Shown: in pieces, positions 8,990 through 18,420 of the stretch
Numbering within the stretch: position 1 is the first letter of the stretch
Layout of the letters: the number at the start of each line of letters is the position of its first letter
Source of the DNA: Prorocentrum cordatum
Lineage: Eukaryota; Sar; Dinophyceae; Prorocentrales; Prorocentraceae
Direction of reading: 5' to 3'
NCBI GenBank assembly: GCA_963575745.1
Contig: CAUYUJ010016134.1
Coordinates: forward strand, 139,001 to 203,000
Length of the DNA stretch: 64,000 nucleotides
The notes under the pieces: model-generated
What the model saw: only the letters and a program-made list of their open reading frames with translations
Databases searched by the model: none
What the model was told of the DNA's origin: nothing
Translations under genes and position numbers: made by a program

Positions 8990-9300
8990 AAAAATGCGTA
9001 GGGATGTGCTTGGCAGTTTTCGGCCTCCTGGGGCCCTTGCCGGCACGCCCGAGGGCCGTCGAAAACGGTTCTGGATGAAAGATTGGCCCTGGGGAACAGA
9101 TCGGGACTTCTGGGACCCCCGTCTTGAGATTGTCAGGACATCGCATGTTTGGTGACGAGAGTGGTTCTGAATTCTCAGCCTTTTGTGTCCCTAGGGTCCC
9201 AGGACCGTCAAAGCACGACTCGGGATGAATAGCCGATCCTGGGGAAGTGGTCCATTCTGCAAAAACAATCACAAGTTCGGAGACCTGGGGATGTGGATAT
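8990..9300. repeat. Dispersed repeat AA
   Basis: Two internal copies (about 9025-9120 and 9190-9250) of a unit with TTTTCGGCCTCCTGGGGCCC, CCGTC(G)AAA and GGATGAA. The core GATCGGGACTTC..CCCCGTCTTGA also occurs at about 19208-19240, and shorter relatives are near 10035, 53455 and 62755. Non-coding. 9300-9537 has CGCCGATTGCA words but no recognised feature. Confidence 0.55.
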
Positions 9301-9557
9301 CATCTGGCGGTGCCACCACCAAGGATCAGGCGCAACGTAAGGGGGCGGACAGGCCCAGATGAGGATGCATCGACCCCCAATCGCCCATTCGTCGCCGATG
9401 GTGCCCGATAAGTGGCCTACCCCGCCCAGGAGCGTGTGGATTTGCTATCGAGGGTCGATGGCCCATCGCCGACCTGTCTGCAGTGCAATCGCCGATTGCA
9501 AGCCGAGGTATCCCCCCACCCCGTGAGCCGGCCTCCAACTATCCTTCCTGGCCGCCC

Positions 9558-9687
9558 CTCGGCATCGCTCGGACGTGTGCATTTTTCTCGGCCAGGACCA
9601 TCGAGGAGCATCCTTGACCATTTGGGGGAAAAACCACGCACGAAACCGAAAAAAAACACACGGAATGGACGTCCGAGCGATGGCGAG
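9558..9687 (+). mobile_element. Element A1
   Basis: 130-bp family A element running from CTCGGCATCGCTCGGACGTG to ATGGACGTCCGAGCGATGGC plus GAG. The 14-bp core CATCGCTCGGACGT is perfect at both ends. Conserved interior: CGAGGACCATCGAGGAGCAT and CACGCACGAAACCGAAAA. The flanks hold a 20-bp direct repeat (9538-9557 and 9688-9707; ACTATCCTTCCTGGCCGCCC on the left) with three mismatches, all transitions. Confidence 0.88.
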
Positions 9688-9707
9688 ACTATCCTTTCTA
9701 GCTGCCC

Positions 9708-10184
9708 AGGAAGGCTCGGAACCGACCTCGGTGTCATCGCCGATTGCAGGTCGACGTTTCCCCCTGGAGCTGGTCTGACCCTATCGTTGCCCCTCACAGG
9801 AGGACGCCGCCTCCGGCTACGGCTACCCCTTCAGGTCGGCCAGGGGGGCTCTGAACCGTCTCTGGTCCGAGCGTCGCGAAGAAGAGAGTGCGACCAACGC
9901 CGCATTGCCCCGCCGTTCGGGCCCGGTGCTTGCGCCGCTCGAGAAGCCCAGCAGAGAGGTGCGGGGGCGCGTCCAAGAGGAGGGTGAGAATTGTGGGAAG
10001 CTTGAGGCCTGGGCGTTCAACATCTTTAACACACCAGGCGTTTTCGACCTGTTTCGGGCCCAGGACCATCACAGAACGACCCGGTTCGAAATGAACCTGG
10101 CACGAACTCCAATTAGGGGAAAGTTTCCTACTGCATGAGCACAGTTCTTGGCATTGCTTGGCAGTTGGCATTCTGCTTGGCATT
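9708..10184. other. Unrecognised sequence
   Basis: Non-repetitive, GC-rich. 9905-10030 in frame 2 reads like a short protein stretch (VQEEGENCGKLEAWAF), but no family is recognised. An AA-like word (TTTTCGACCTGTTTCGGGCC) is at about 10039. Could include a decayed retrocopy. Confidence 0.25.
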
Positions 10185-10330
10185 GCCGAGGAACCCGGGG
10201 AACTCGAGGAACCCAGGGAATGCGAGGAACCCGAGATATCCGAGGAACCCGAGGAACCCAGGGAACCCGAGGAACCTGAGGAACCCGAGGAATCTGGGGG
10301 ACCCGAGGAACCCAAGGTCTCCGGGGAATG
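10185..10330. repeat. (GAACCCGAG)n minisatellite
   Basis: About 15 degenerate units of 9-12 bp, GAGGAACCC with GGGGAACCC variants. Glu/Pro-rich and Gly/Ser-rich frames on the two strands are repeat products. Confidence 0.85.
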
Positions 10331-10425
10331 GGCAACGTACCAATAGGAGGCGCCGGAGGTGGGAGACCCGAGGAATCTCTGGGGAGCGGTCGACGTGCCC
10401 CCCCCGAGGCACCATTCTTCTTAGC

Positions 10426-10555
10426 CTTGGCATCGCTCGGACGTGTGCAGTTTTCCTTCGGCGAGGACCATCGAGGAACATCCTTGCTCATCTGCGAAAA
10501 AGCCACGCACGAGACCGAAAAAAGCACAGGGAATGGACGTCTGAGCGATGGCCAG
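10426..10555 (+). mobile_element. Element A2
   Basis: 130 bp, CTTGGCATCGCTCGGACGTG to GACGTCTGAGCGATGGCCAG. Interior as in A1. No clear flanking duplication. It ends in AG. Confidence 0.85.
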
Positions 10556-11110
10556 TAACCAAGTAAGAACCCTTAGGCAAGCCGAATTGGGGAAAGCGCA
10601 AGAAGATGTGGTCCAGGATTCTGGTGGTAGCGTGTCATAATTTCGCATTCTCTCGCAACGTGCGATCTCAGGCGGTCTGGATAGCATGGCCAGGGCCACG
10701 ACAGTTCCGAGTTATCGTGACCCCTCTTCTTCTCTCAAGACGCTTTCTGGCCATCCCAAAGTCCGTGCACACATAATGCTGCGGGCCACGAGACACGCTA
10801 CCCCCCCATTCTTGGCCCCCCTCCTCCCAGACAGCCGCCGATCTGCTCTGATGGCCCCGGGCCCCGAAAACGGGTCCCCCCGAGGCCGGAGTCGAGGAAG
10901 GGCGCCATGGGCTGCAGCAAAACATCGGAGCGTCGGAGGTCCAGGCCGTCTGGCGCCCCCGAGAGTCGGGCCGAGCGACAGGGGGGGATTGGGAGGAGGA
11001 GGACGAGCAGGAGGAGGAGGAAAGGAGGAGGAGGAGGAGGAGGAGGAGGAGGAGGAGGAGAAAAAAGGAGGAGGAGGAGGAGGACCGCAAATGAGGATTG
11101 GGAAAGGGGG
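10556..11110. other. Unrecognised stretch ending in a GGA tract
   Basis: 10556-10985 has no recognised feature. 11000-11090 is a (GGA)n microsatellite with an AAAAAA interruption, producing Arg/Glu/Gly and Ser/Pro/Leu frames. Confidence 0.6.
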
Positions 11111-11121
11111 GGGTACGAAAT

Positions 11122-11215
11122 CTGCTGCATGCAGCTGGTTTCGGCTCCGCTGCCGGGCCCATTCCTCGATACCTGGGCGCCGGGAGGCGCCAGGAAAATC
11201 AGCTGCGCGAGCTGG
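11122..11215 (+). mobile_element. Element X1
   Basis: Matches X2 at 45832-45935: GCTGC(A/G)TGCAGCTG, TTCCTCGATAC, GGGAGGCGCCAGGAAAATCA and GCTG in the same order. The two sides are roughly inverted (CAGCTG..GGCGCC against GGCGCCAGGAAAATCAGCTG). Probably a small foldback; no target duplication found. 11216-11509 holds nothing recognised. Confidence 0.6.
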
Positions 11216-11509
11216 TTCTCAATCCCCCCTCCTTTGCTCTGATCAGTTTCTTCGGGTGGAGGGCAAAGGGTGAAATCTGAAATGCCGTTTCGATGGGTTT
11301 TCGAGGCTTGAATCTGCAAACAGCGAGCGACAGAACGGATTGATTTTCGAGGTGCAACAGCTCACATGGACTTCACCCTGAGCCCCCCACCCTAAGAGAC
11401 TGCTCAGTTGCTATCCCCCCCTTTCACCCGGCCCGAGAGAGGTGGGGGTCGAGCGTTCTGGCCAGGAGCCTCTCGCGGCGGTCGGCTCACGGTTCACCAG
11501 CCTCGAACT

Positions 11510-11635
11510 TATCCTTATCCCTAAGATTGGCACGCCAAAAGGCGATGACAATCTTAGGGATGCGCCCTGAAAAACTAAGGGAATCCCTAAGATTGGCATT
11601 GTGTTGAGGCGATGCCAAGCTTAGGGATAGGGATA
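11510..11635. repeat. Foldback W (CCCTAAGATTGGCA)
   Basis: Outer arms TATCCTTATCCCTAAGATTG and the complement of CTTAGGGATAGGGATA enclose a second inverted pair (ACAATCTTAGGGAT and ATCCCTAAGATTGGCA). The whole 126 bp is two nested hairpins. A MITE-like foldback. CCCTAA words are part of the arms, not a telomere. Confidence 0.75.
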
Positions 11636-11716
11636 TGTCCCAGGCTGGTAAACGGTGGCTGCTGCCCCCCCGCGCTGGCCTCCGGCCCCGTCCGGCTCTG
11701 GGCCGAGTCGGAGGCT

Positions 11717-12115
11717 GGAGCATCCTCCGGAGCCGCCGGATCTCAGAGATCCTCCATGCTATTCAGGAGGGGAAAACGCACAGACACAATTCATCGTCGA
11801 TTCCCAGAAGAGATGGGGAAATATGGGAAGTGGGGAGGAAGTCAAAAACCCAGCAAATATGGGAAAATATGGGGAATCCTGTTATATTTGTGTATTTCTT
11901 TGTGTGTCCCAGGGCCCCTTCAGCTATCCTCGCCCGAGTTGGTCTTCGTGCTGGCTTCGTCTTTTGGAGGGAGGGAGGGAGGGAGGGCGCGCAGCTCTCC
12001 CCCCGGCGCCGCGGCGCCGCGCCCCCCTTGGGCGGGGGTGCGTCCACGTCCCGGGCTCCCCCTGGCGCGCCGCGGCGGAGGCCCCGGCAGGATCCCGTGC
12101 GGCGGGCCTTCGAGC
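11717..12115. repeat. Duplicated segment, copy 2 (contains C3)
   Basis: Counterpart of 4711-4968. Removing C3 restores alignment across the join. The flank after the insertion keeps GTTGGTCTTCGTGCTGGCTT and the GGAGGGAGGG run. No convincing coding signal. Confidence 0.8.
11763..11922 (+). mobile_element. Element C3 with matching empty site
   Basis: 160 bp, TCAGGAGGGGAAAACGCACA to CAGGGCCCCTTCA. Perfect 5-bp repeats GCTAT flank it (11758-11762 and 11923-11927). The related unfilled site at 4763-4767 has a single GCTAT. The best-proved insertion of this family. Confidence 0.92.
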
Positions 12116-12237
12116 TTAAGAGACGGGGGTCAATGCAAACGGGGGTCAGCCAGGTCGCAAACTGGAACATACACATTACCAGTGGCGGGTTGTTTTTTCA
12201 ATCCCAGGACTTTTTGAGGGTCGAGGACGACGCTGGG
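12116..12237. repeat. Repeat CC fragment
   Basis: GAGACGGGGGTCAATGCAAA then CGGGGGTCAGCCAGG, as at 23764-23800, followed by about 70 bp of unrecognised DNA. Confidence 0.55.
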
Positions 12238-12400
12238 ATGGTGTGGTGTATACTTTTTTCCCCGATGTCCCGCGGAAACAACGAAGAATGTATACACCAG
12301 GGTTCCGTATACACCAGAATCCGCGTTCCTGTGCGAATTTCAGCGCAGGGTCGGGAAAAGCGTCGGTGTATAGAGTTCGTTTCCTTACCGAGGATCTGCT
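12238..12400. mobile_element. Foldback N (GGTGTATAC)
   Basis: GGTGTATAC at 12246 pairs with GAATGTATACACC at about 12289-12301. A further GTATACACC at 12308 and GGTGTATAG near 12373 extend the inverted pattern. Small foldback of unknown class, one copy seen. 12401-12652 is unrecognised. Confidence 0.5.
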
Positions 12401-12660
12401 CACGCGTGCCAGTGCGATCGACTCGGGTATGGAAACAAGGGTCGGGTATAGCCAGGACCCCAGGTAAGGGGACCCCATTAGTGGTAGGGTCCTGGAGCCC
12501 CTAAATTGGCCAGAATCACTAAATTGCCATAGCTGGTGTTTTTTCTCGCGACGGCAGCTCCGGTTAGTGGAACGGGGCGGGGGGGCGACCCCCAGTACAC
12601 AACACGAAACCAGGTCCCACTAAACACAGTTCTGCCAACGCCCGAAAGGGGGCGAAGATC

Positions 12661-12880
12661 CAGGCCTCCTGTATGGGGTCCGAGTAGATGGGGTCGGAGG
12701 ATCGCGCTGCATCGCCTATGCACCGCCGATGCGGCTCGATGTGGAGCCCGTGTTTCCCCACGCCGACGTCGCCGATGCATTACCGACGTCGCCGATGCAT
12801 CGCCGATACATCGGCGAGGCATTGGCGATGCGGCGCGATCCGTCGACCCCGTCTGCTCGGACCCGATCTAGGAGGCCTCT
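12661..12880 (+). mobile_element. Foldback M1
   Basis: 220 bp with about 40-bp inverted ends: GGGTCCGAGTAGATGGGGTC..GCATCGCC on the left against GGCGATGCGG..GACCCCGTCTGCTCGG on the right. The interior repeats GACGTCGCCGATGCAT. Flanked by CGAAGATC (12653-12660) and AGAAGACC (12881-12888), 6 of 8. M2 is at 63404. Confidence 0.75.
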
Positions 12881-12888
12881 AGAAGACC

Positions 12889-13655
12889 GACACAGCTCCT
12901 CTCCGTCTTGGACAGGGCTCGATGTCGGCGTCGCTCCTGACGCTGTCCGTTCGAGGGACCATGTCGCCTGGCCAACAGCGGACGTTGCCGGTTTTGGCCA
13001 ATTTTAGTTCATGGGCATCATACTAATTGTTGTCCGTACCCATTTCGGTTCGGGCGTGCGAGTGTGTTTGTGTGTGGGTAAGTTGTTCATCTTCCCAGGC
13101 TGTCCGTGCGCAACACGTTCATAGAGGCTGGTGGCCGGTCGTCGTCCTCAGATCTCCGGCGATGTGAGTTGTTTCAATCAGGGCATGTTTCTTAGTTTTC
13201 AGCTTCTGGGGCCAGTTCTCAGGCCGCGGGGTCATATAACATGATCCAGAGGGAAGCTTTGCCCCAGGGGGAAGGGTGGGGACCTTCTAGGGCCGCGCGC
13301 TGAACAACATGACATCGTCGGATGTAGCGGTCGCCATCGCCGTCGTCGCTGTCGCCGACGTCGACGAGAACGGCGATGACCGTCGTCGTCCTCATCCTCG
13401 TCGTTGCCGTAGTCCTCGTCCTCGTGTCCTCGTCGTCCGTCCCCCACGCCCCCTCTAAGTCGGAGGGAGGGGGACACGTATATCCCATATTCCGTTCTGA
13501 CCTGGGCTCCGAGGCGAATCCGGCCGTGGCGCCGGTCACCCCTTGTAAGGCCCAAGAGGCCAGAACACGATCTCATCCTTGTCGGCCTCGTTGTCCCTGG
13601 CCTCGTCGTTGAAGGCCTCCATGCCGCAGCCCTCCCTCCGACCTCCGTCGTCGTA
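12889..13655. other. Unrecognised sequence with GTC-rich segment
   Basis: 12889-13300 has no recognised feature apart from an isolated D-end word (CCGTACCCATTTCGG, about 13038). 13310-13450 is GTCGTC/GTCCTC-rich. 13601-13640 contains repeat Z (GAGGCCTCCATGCCGCAGCC). No supported gene. Confidence 0.45.
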
Positions 13656-13821
13656 CAGCCAAGACGCTGAAATAAGGACCGCTTTGGGTTCGGAAGGGGC
13701 TCGGGGATTTGGGTCGTTTCTTAGATTTATGTCGCGGGATTTGCTTGTGGCCTAGGCCCACCGTGGCCAGAAAAGCCCTTTGGTTCCTTATTTGGCGTTC
13801 CTTCTGGTAGTACCTCGACTG
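13656..13821 (+). mobile_element. Element G1, Tc1/mariner-like MITE
   Basis: 166 bp bounded by TA on each side (13654-13655 and 13822-13823). The left end is CAGCCAAGACGCTGAAATAA and the right end CTCGACTG; TA-CAG..CTG-TA with a TA duplication is typical of the Tc1/mariner superfamily. Too short to encode a transposase. Confidence 0.72.
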
Positions 13822-13852
13822 TAACTGAAGGTGACGATTGAGAAATGTCCAG

Positions 13853-13909
13853 GCGCCTTGGGCGATGAGCTACAAGTTTGGCTCCGAGCCTGCGCGAGGG
13901 AGCGTCGAA
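13853..13909 (+). repeat. Dispersed repeat R1
   Basis: GCGCCTTGGGCGATGAGCTA then GTTTGGCTCCGAGCCTGCGC and GGGAGCGTCGA. A second copy (21359-21415) begins repeat Q2. Role unknown. Confidence 0.6.
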
Positions 13910-13969
13910 GCCGTTGAGGTTATCCGACCGCCCCCTCCCAAAATCTTTTCACAGCGGCAGAAAATTATG

Positions 13970-14303
13970 CCAGTGCTTTCCATCGTTCCCATGCGTTTTT
14001 GTTTCGAATCGCCATCCTGCACTGGTCGTCCTCGTCGTCCTCGCCGCCGTTCCCAGACCTCCGCCGTGCCGTTCCCAGAAATCCGTCGTCGCGAAGTACT
14101 CGTGGCGTGGGCACCCTGGAGCTCTCGACGCCTCTGAAGGAGACAGGGTTTCCATCTTGGGTGTCGCTCCTTGAACGGCCCCGGGGCCATCCTGCGTTTG
14201 TCGTCCTCGTCGTCCTCGCCGCCGTCCTTGGACCTCCGCCGTCACGGACTGTGCGTGACGTGGGCACCTCGTGGCTAGGCAAGATCGCGCGGGTGGCAAT
14301 GGG
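13970..14303. repeat. Repeat DD, two units
   Basis: Units at about 14010-14165 and 14190-14290 share GTCCTCGTCGTCCTCGCCGC, ACCTCCGCCGT and CGTGGGCACC. Related copies: 14500-14585 (inverted) and 22325-22440. In the + copies GAGCTCTCGACGCC follows. Frame shifts occur between copies, so a protein is not supported. Confidence 0.55.
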
Positions 14304-14311
14304 GGGTGACC

Positions 14312-14455
14312 CAGGGCTCGAGCTAAACGGTGCTTTGGCAATTTCGCGGACCGTTTTCGTTTGAACTTCGTTTTGCAGCCTACGTGGAACGAAGACAGAA
14401 CTAGGGATGACGACAGCAAAACGAAAACGGAAAACACTGTTTAACTCGAGCCCTG
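14312..14455 (+). mobile_element. Element S2, complete hAT-type MITE
   Basis: 144 bp. Inverted ends CAGGGCTCGAGCTAAACGGT and the complement of CTGTTTAACTCGAGCCCTG; interior TTCGTTTTGCAGC..GGAACGA. A perfect 8-bp target duplication GGGTGACC (14304-14311 and 14456-14463). CAGGG termini with 8-bp duplications are the classic hAT signature. Inserted between two DD copies. Confidence 0.93.
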
Positions 14456-14618
14456 GGGTGACCTAAATTGGGGGGGAAGAAGGACCTCAAAGGGGAGCCA
14501 GCAGGGGCCCACGCCACGAGTAACTTGCGACGCCAGACTTCTGGGGGCGGCACGGCGGAGGTCTGGGAACGGCAACGGGATCGACGAGGACGAGCGACGG
14601 GGACGACGAGGACGAGGC

Positions 14619-14749
14619 CTTGGCATCGCTCGGACGTGTTCATTTTTCCTTCGGCGAGGACCATCGAGGAGCATCCTTGATCATTTGGCGAAAAAACCAC
14701 GCACAAAATCGAACAAATCACAGGGAATGAACGTCCGAGCGATGGCCAG
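14619..14749 (+). mobile_element. Element A3
   Basis: 131 bp, CTTGGCATCGCTCGGACGTG to GAACGTCCGAGCGATGGCCAG. Interior conserved, no clear flanking duplication, ends in AG. An inverted DD copy lies just upstream (14500-14585). Confidence 0.85.
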
Positions 14750-14902
14750 AGGCGATTAGGGGCGAAAACGCTCGAAAGGGGGCAGGTTGTTTCTCCTGGG
14801 TCGCTCCTTTGAGGGCCCCTGGGGCCCGCAGTGTGCCTCCAGGGTTTTCCCAGGCCGACCAAGAGTATCCAGCTGCCTGCGGCAGGTCCGGCCACAGTTA
14901 GG

Positions 14903-15094
14903 GTTAAGTCGGGCCTGTCTCCCTACAGGGGGATTTTCGACGAAAAATAAGAAATATCCCCAAAATAATCAACAAATACTCCAAAAATAGCCTGGGACTA
15001 TTTTTCTAGTATTTTTTTGCGTTTTTGTTGTATTTTGAGGGTGTGTTTCATTTTTCGTCGAAAATCCCCCTGTAGGGGGACACGCCCGACAAAA
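14903..15094. mobile_element. Element B5
   Basis: 192 bp. The ends GTCGGGCCTGTCTCCCTACA..GATTTTCGACGAAAAATA and their inverse are nearly perfect over about 40 bp. The flanks are AGTTAGGG (14895-14902) and GGTTAGGG (15095-15102), 7 of 8. The least decayed B copy. The end itself holds a smaller palindrome, CCCCCTGTAGGGGG. Confidence 0.9.
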
Positions 15095-15096
15095 GG

Positions 15097-15231
15097 TTAG
15101 GGGACCACATGCGAACCCTACCCCTACCCCCCACGATTTCTGAGGGGGAGGGTGGCGCTCACTGCGTTCGGGAGCTCCCGAGCGGAGTGAACCCCGCCCT
15201 CCCCCTCGGAAACCGTTGGGGGTAGGGGTAG
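15097..15231. repeat. Foldback U1
   Basis: Nested palindromes: outer CCCTACCCCTACCCCCC against GGGGGTAGGGGTAG; inner TGAGGGGGAGGGTGG..CGGGAGCTCCCG..CCCTCCCCCTCGG. The outer left arm (GGGGACCACATGCGAACC) is the same as in U2 at 35676. It abuts the target duplication of B5. Confidence 0.75.
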
Positions 15232-15309
15232 CGACGGCGACGCAAGAAGTGCGAGGGGGCACGGGGGGCCGCCACGTATGACACCTCGTGTCTCCAGGCT
15301 TTGGAGAGC

Positions 15310-15327
15310 CGTGATAAGGATGATGAA

Positions 15328-15391
<64 letters not shown>

Positions 15392-16095
15392 GTGATGGTG
15401 ATGACGATGATGAGAATAAGGACCATGAAGATGAGGATGAGGATGGTGATGCTGTTGATGATGATGATGGTGGTGATGGTGGTGATGGTAATGATGTTGC
15501 TGGTGATGCTGATGATGCTGATGCTGATGGTGATGGTGATGATGATGCTGGTGATCATGATGGTTCAGATGATGGTGATGGTGATGGCAGTGATGATGAT
15601 TGGTGATGACGATGGTGATCGGGGATGATGGTGATGGTGATGGTGATCGTGATGATGATGATGGTGATTAGGATGAGGAGGATGAGGACGAGGATGATGA
15701 TGATGAGGGCAACGTCGAATATGAGGATGATGAGGATGATGATGATGGTCATGCTCATGATCATGATCACGATTATGATGATCGTGGTGGTGATGATGAC
15801 GATGATGATGGCGGTGGTGGTGGTGATGATAATGATGGTAAGGTTGGTGGTGGTGATGACGATGGTGGTGGTGGTGGCAATGACGACGATTACGATGCTC
15901 GGTGGTGATGGTGGTGCTGATGATGCTGATGACGGTGATGATGATGATGCTGATGATGGTGATGATGTTGATGTTGATGATGCTGGTGGTGGTGATGATG
16001 ATGTTGTTGATGATGATGATGTTTCGGATGATGATGCTGTGATGACGATGATTCGATGACGATGAGGAGGATGAGTATGATGATGATAATGATGC

Positions 16096-16142
<47 letters not shown>

Positions 16143-16348
16143 GTGATGGTGGTGCTGGTGCCTGTGCTGGTGCTGGTGGTGATGATGATGATGGTTCTGG
16201 CGGTGGTGACGCTGATGGTGTTGGTGATGGTGACCTTGTTGTTGATGATGATTATGATGGTGATGATGATTGTGCTCATGCTGATGCTGATGATGATGCT
16301 GCTGCTGATGCTGATGATGATGCTGATGGTGATGCTGTTGATGCTGCT

Positions 16349-16379
<31 letters not shown>

Positions 16380-16386
16380 ATGAATA
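15310..16386. repeat. 1.07-kb GAT/GGT trinucleotide tract
   Basis: Starts with over 20 pure GAT units (15325-15390) and continues as a degenerate GAT, GGT, GCT, GAC array in a constant 3-base register. It yields open poly-Asp, poly-Met and poly-His/Ile/Ser frames on both strands. No start context or domain; I treat the frames as repeat products. Confidence 0.92.
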
Positions 16387-16794
16387 TCGTTTGGGCCGGC
16401 TCGGGGATGTCTCGGCCTCTTGTGAGGCAGTCGGGTTTTTTTGTTGTGCCGTCGTGTGGCCCTCTTACGCGGGCGTGGGGTTGTCTTGGGACCCTCTTGG
16501 CAGTATGGTGGATGTCTGGGGGCCGTCGTGGCGCCGCCGTGGGCCGCCCACGGGTCCCATGGGGCCGTGTGGGGGCGATTCCGAGGCCGCATTGGGCCGT
16601 CTTCGACGCATCGTGGGCCATCTTAGTGTCCTTGGTTGCTTGCACGGGCCGCCTTGGAAGCTCGGAACGCAGATTCATTCACAACCATCTTGTGGTGGTG
16701 GGCCCTCGCTTCGAAGGGACAGCCCCCGCGTCCCTTCTCTCCTTCCTCCCCCTCATCCTTCCTCCCCCTCCTCTGTCCTCTCGCCACCCCCCTC
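16387..16794. other. Q-like stretch, then P-associated leader
   Basis: 16387-16665 is a degenerate GGGCCGTCTTGG-type array. 16675-16794 (CAACCATCTTGTGGTGGTGG then CT-rich DNA) recurs at 17545-17690 inside the P1 array and so belongs to the same higher-order repeat. Confidence 0.5.
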
Positions 16795-18420
16795 ACTGTG
16801 GCACACCCCTCACACGTTCCGTGGCCCCATAAAGATCTCAGCCGAAGGCGAACATTCCAGCGCTCGCATGCGCCCATCGCACCCATTTTGACACGCCCCC
16901 TCACACGTTTCGTGACCACTAGGAAGCCTCACCGATTGCCCAAATGCCAGTGCACGCATGCGCCCACCGAACCCATTCTGGCACACTCTTCGCACGTTTC
17001 GTGACGCCACAGTGAGCTCCACCGAAGGCCCAGTTGCCAGCGCCCACATGCGCCCACCGCACCCATGTTGACACATCCCGCGCACGTTTCGTGGCCTCAT
17101 ATGAGTGCCCCACCGAAGGCCCAACTGCCAGCGCTCGCATGCGCCCACCGCGCTCACGTTGGTACGCCCCTCACGTTTTTGGCAAACCCTTTAGACGTTT
17201 CGTAGCCTTGTAGGGAGCTCCACCGAAGGCCCCAATGCAAGCGCTCGCTTGCGCCCACCGCGCCCATTGTGGTACACCCCTTCACACGCGTCGTGGCACC
17301 ATAGGGGGCTCCACCGAAGGCCCCAATGCCAGCGCTCGCATCCACCCACCGCACCCATTTTGGTACACCCCTCACCGCTTCGTGGCCCCATTTGGGAGCT
17401 CCACCGAAGGCCCAAATTCCAGCGCTCGCCTGCGCCCACCACGCCCACACGGTTCGTGGCCCCATACGGATTTCCACCGAATGCGGTGCATACATCGATG
17501 GTGCCCGCAGTTGCATGTGGTTGGGTCTGTCGCAAGGTTATTTGTTTTTGTCCCAACCATTTTGTGGTGGTGTGTCCTCGATTTGCAGGGACAGCGACCC
17601 GCGTCTCCCACCTCTCCTCCCCTTCCTCCCTCCTCCCGTCCTTGCCTCTGCCATCCGCACGTACATTGCGGCACACTCCCCACACATCTCGTGGCATCAC
17701 AGGGAGCCCCACCGAAGGCCGAAATGCCAGCGCCCGTATGCGACCACCGCGCCCATGTTTGGCACATTGTTCACACGTGTCGTGCCCACAGGGAGCCCCG
17801 CCGAAGGCCCAGATGCCAGCGCTCGCATGCGCCCACCACACTCACTTTGGCACACCCCTCACACACTTCGTGGCCCCATAGGGAGCCCCCGAAGGCCCAC
17901 ATGCCATCGCCCGAGTGCGCCCACCGCACCCACGTTGGCACACCCCGGACACGCTTCGTGGCCCTACAGAGAGCTCCGCCGAAGGCGAACATTCAAGCGC
18001 TCGCATGCGCCCACCGCACCCAAGCTTCGTGGCCCAATAGGGAGCCCCACCGAAGGCCCACATGCCAGCGTTCGTATGCGCCCACCGCACCGATTTCTGC
18101 ACACCCCTCACACGAAACGTGGCCCCATAGGGAGCTCCGCCGGAAGGCGAACATTCAAGCGCTCGCACGCGCCCACCGCACCCAAGCTTCGTGGCCCAAT
18201 AGGGAGCCCCACATGGGGGGCTCCACCGACAGCCTAAGTACCAGCGGCCACATGAGCACACATCACCCTTTTTGACACACCCGCACACGTTCCGTGGCCC
18301 CATAGGGGACCCCATCGGGAGCCCAAATGCCAGCGCTCGCACGTGCCCGCCGCACCCATTTTGGCACACCCCTCACACGTTTCGAGGCCCCACAGGGGGC
18401 ACCACCGAATGCGGTGCATA
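16795..18420 (+). repeat. P1: tandem array of a 90-bp repeat
   Basis: About 14 units of 89-91 bp; the first registers are exactly 90 bp apart (16964, 17054, 17144). Consensus words: CATGCGCCCACCGCACCCAT, CACACCCCTCACACG, TTCGTGGCCCCATAGGGAGC and CACCGAAGGCCCAAATGCCAG. A 190-bp non-array insert at about 17500-17690 splits it. 90 is divisible by 3, so several frames stay open for hundreds of codons; they are not taken as genes. Confidence 0.92.

Noticed and set aside
15325-15390. CRISPR array or other spaced repeat system in the tandem-repeat regions
   Set aside because: Units are contiguous micro- or minisatellites without unique spacers, no cas-like gene is present, and the window is eukaryotic.
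15555-16592. 345-codon His/Ser/Thr/Ile-rich frame on the minus strand
   Set aside because: It is the translation of the GAT trinucleotide tract, with equivalent open frames on the other strand.
16810-18275. Long frames through the 90-bp P arrays as a repeat protein
   Set aside because: The repeat length is divisible by 3, so several frames in both directions remain open; units differ without codon-position bias that I can see.
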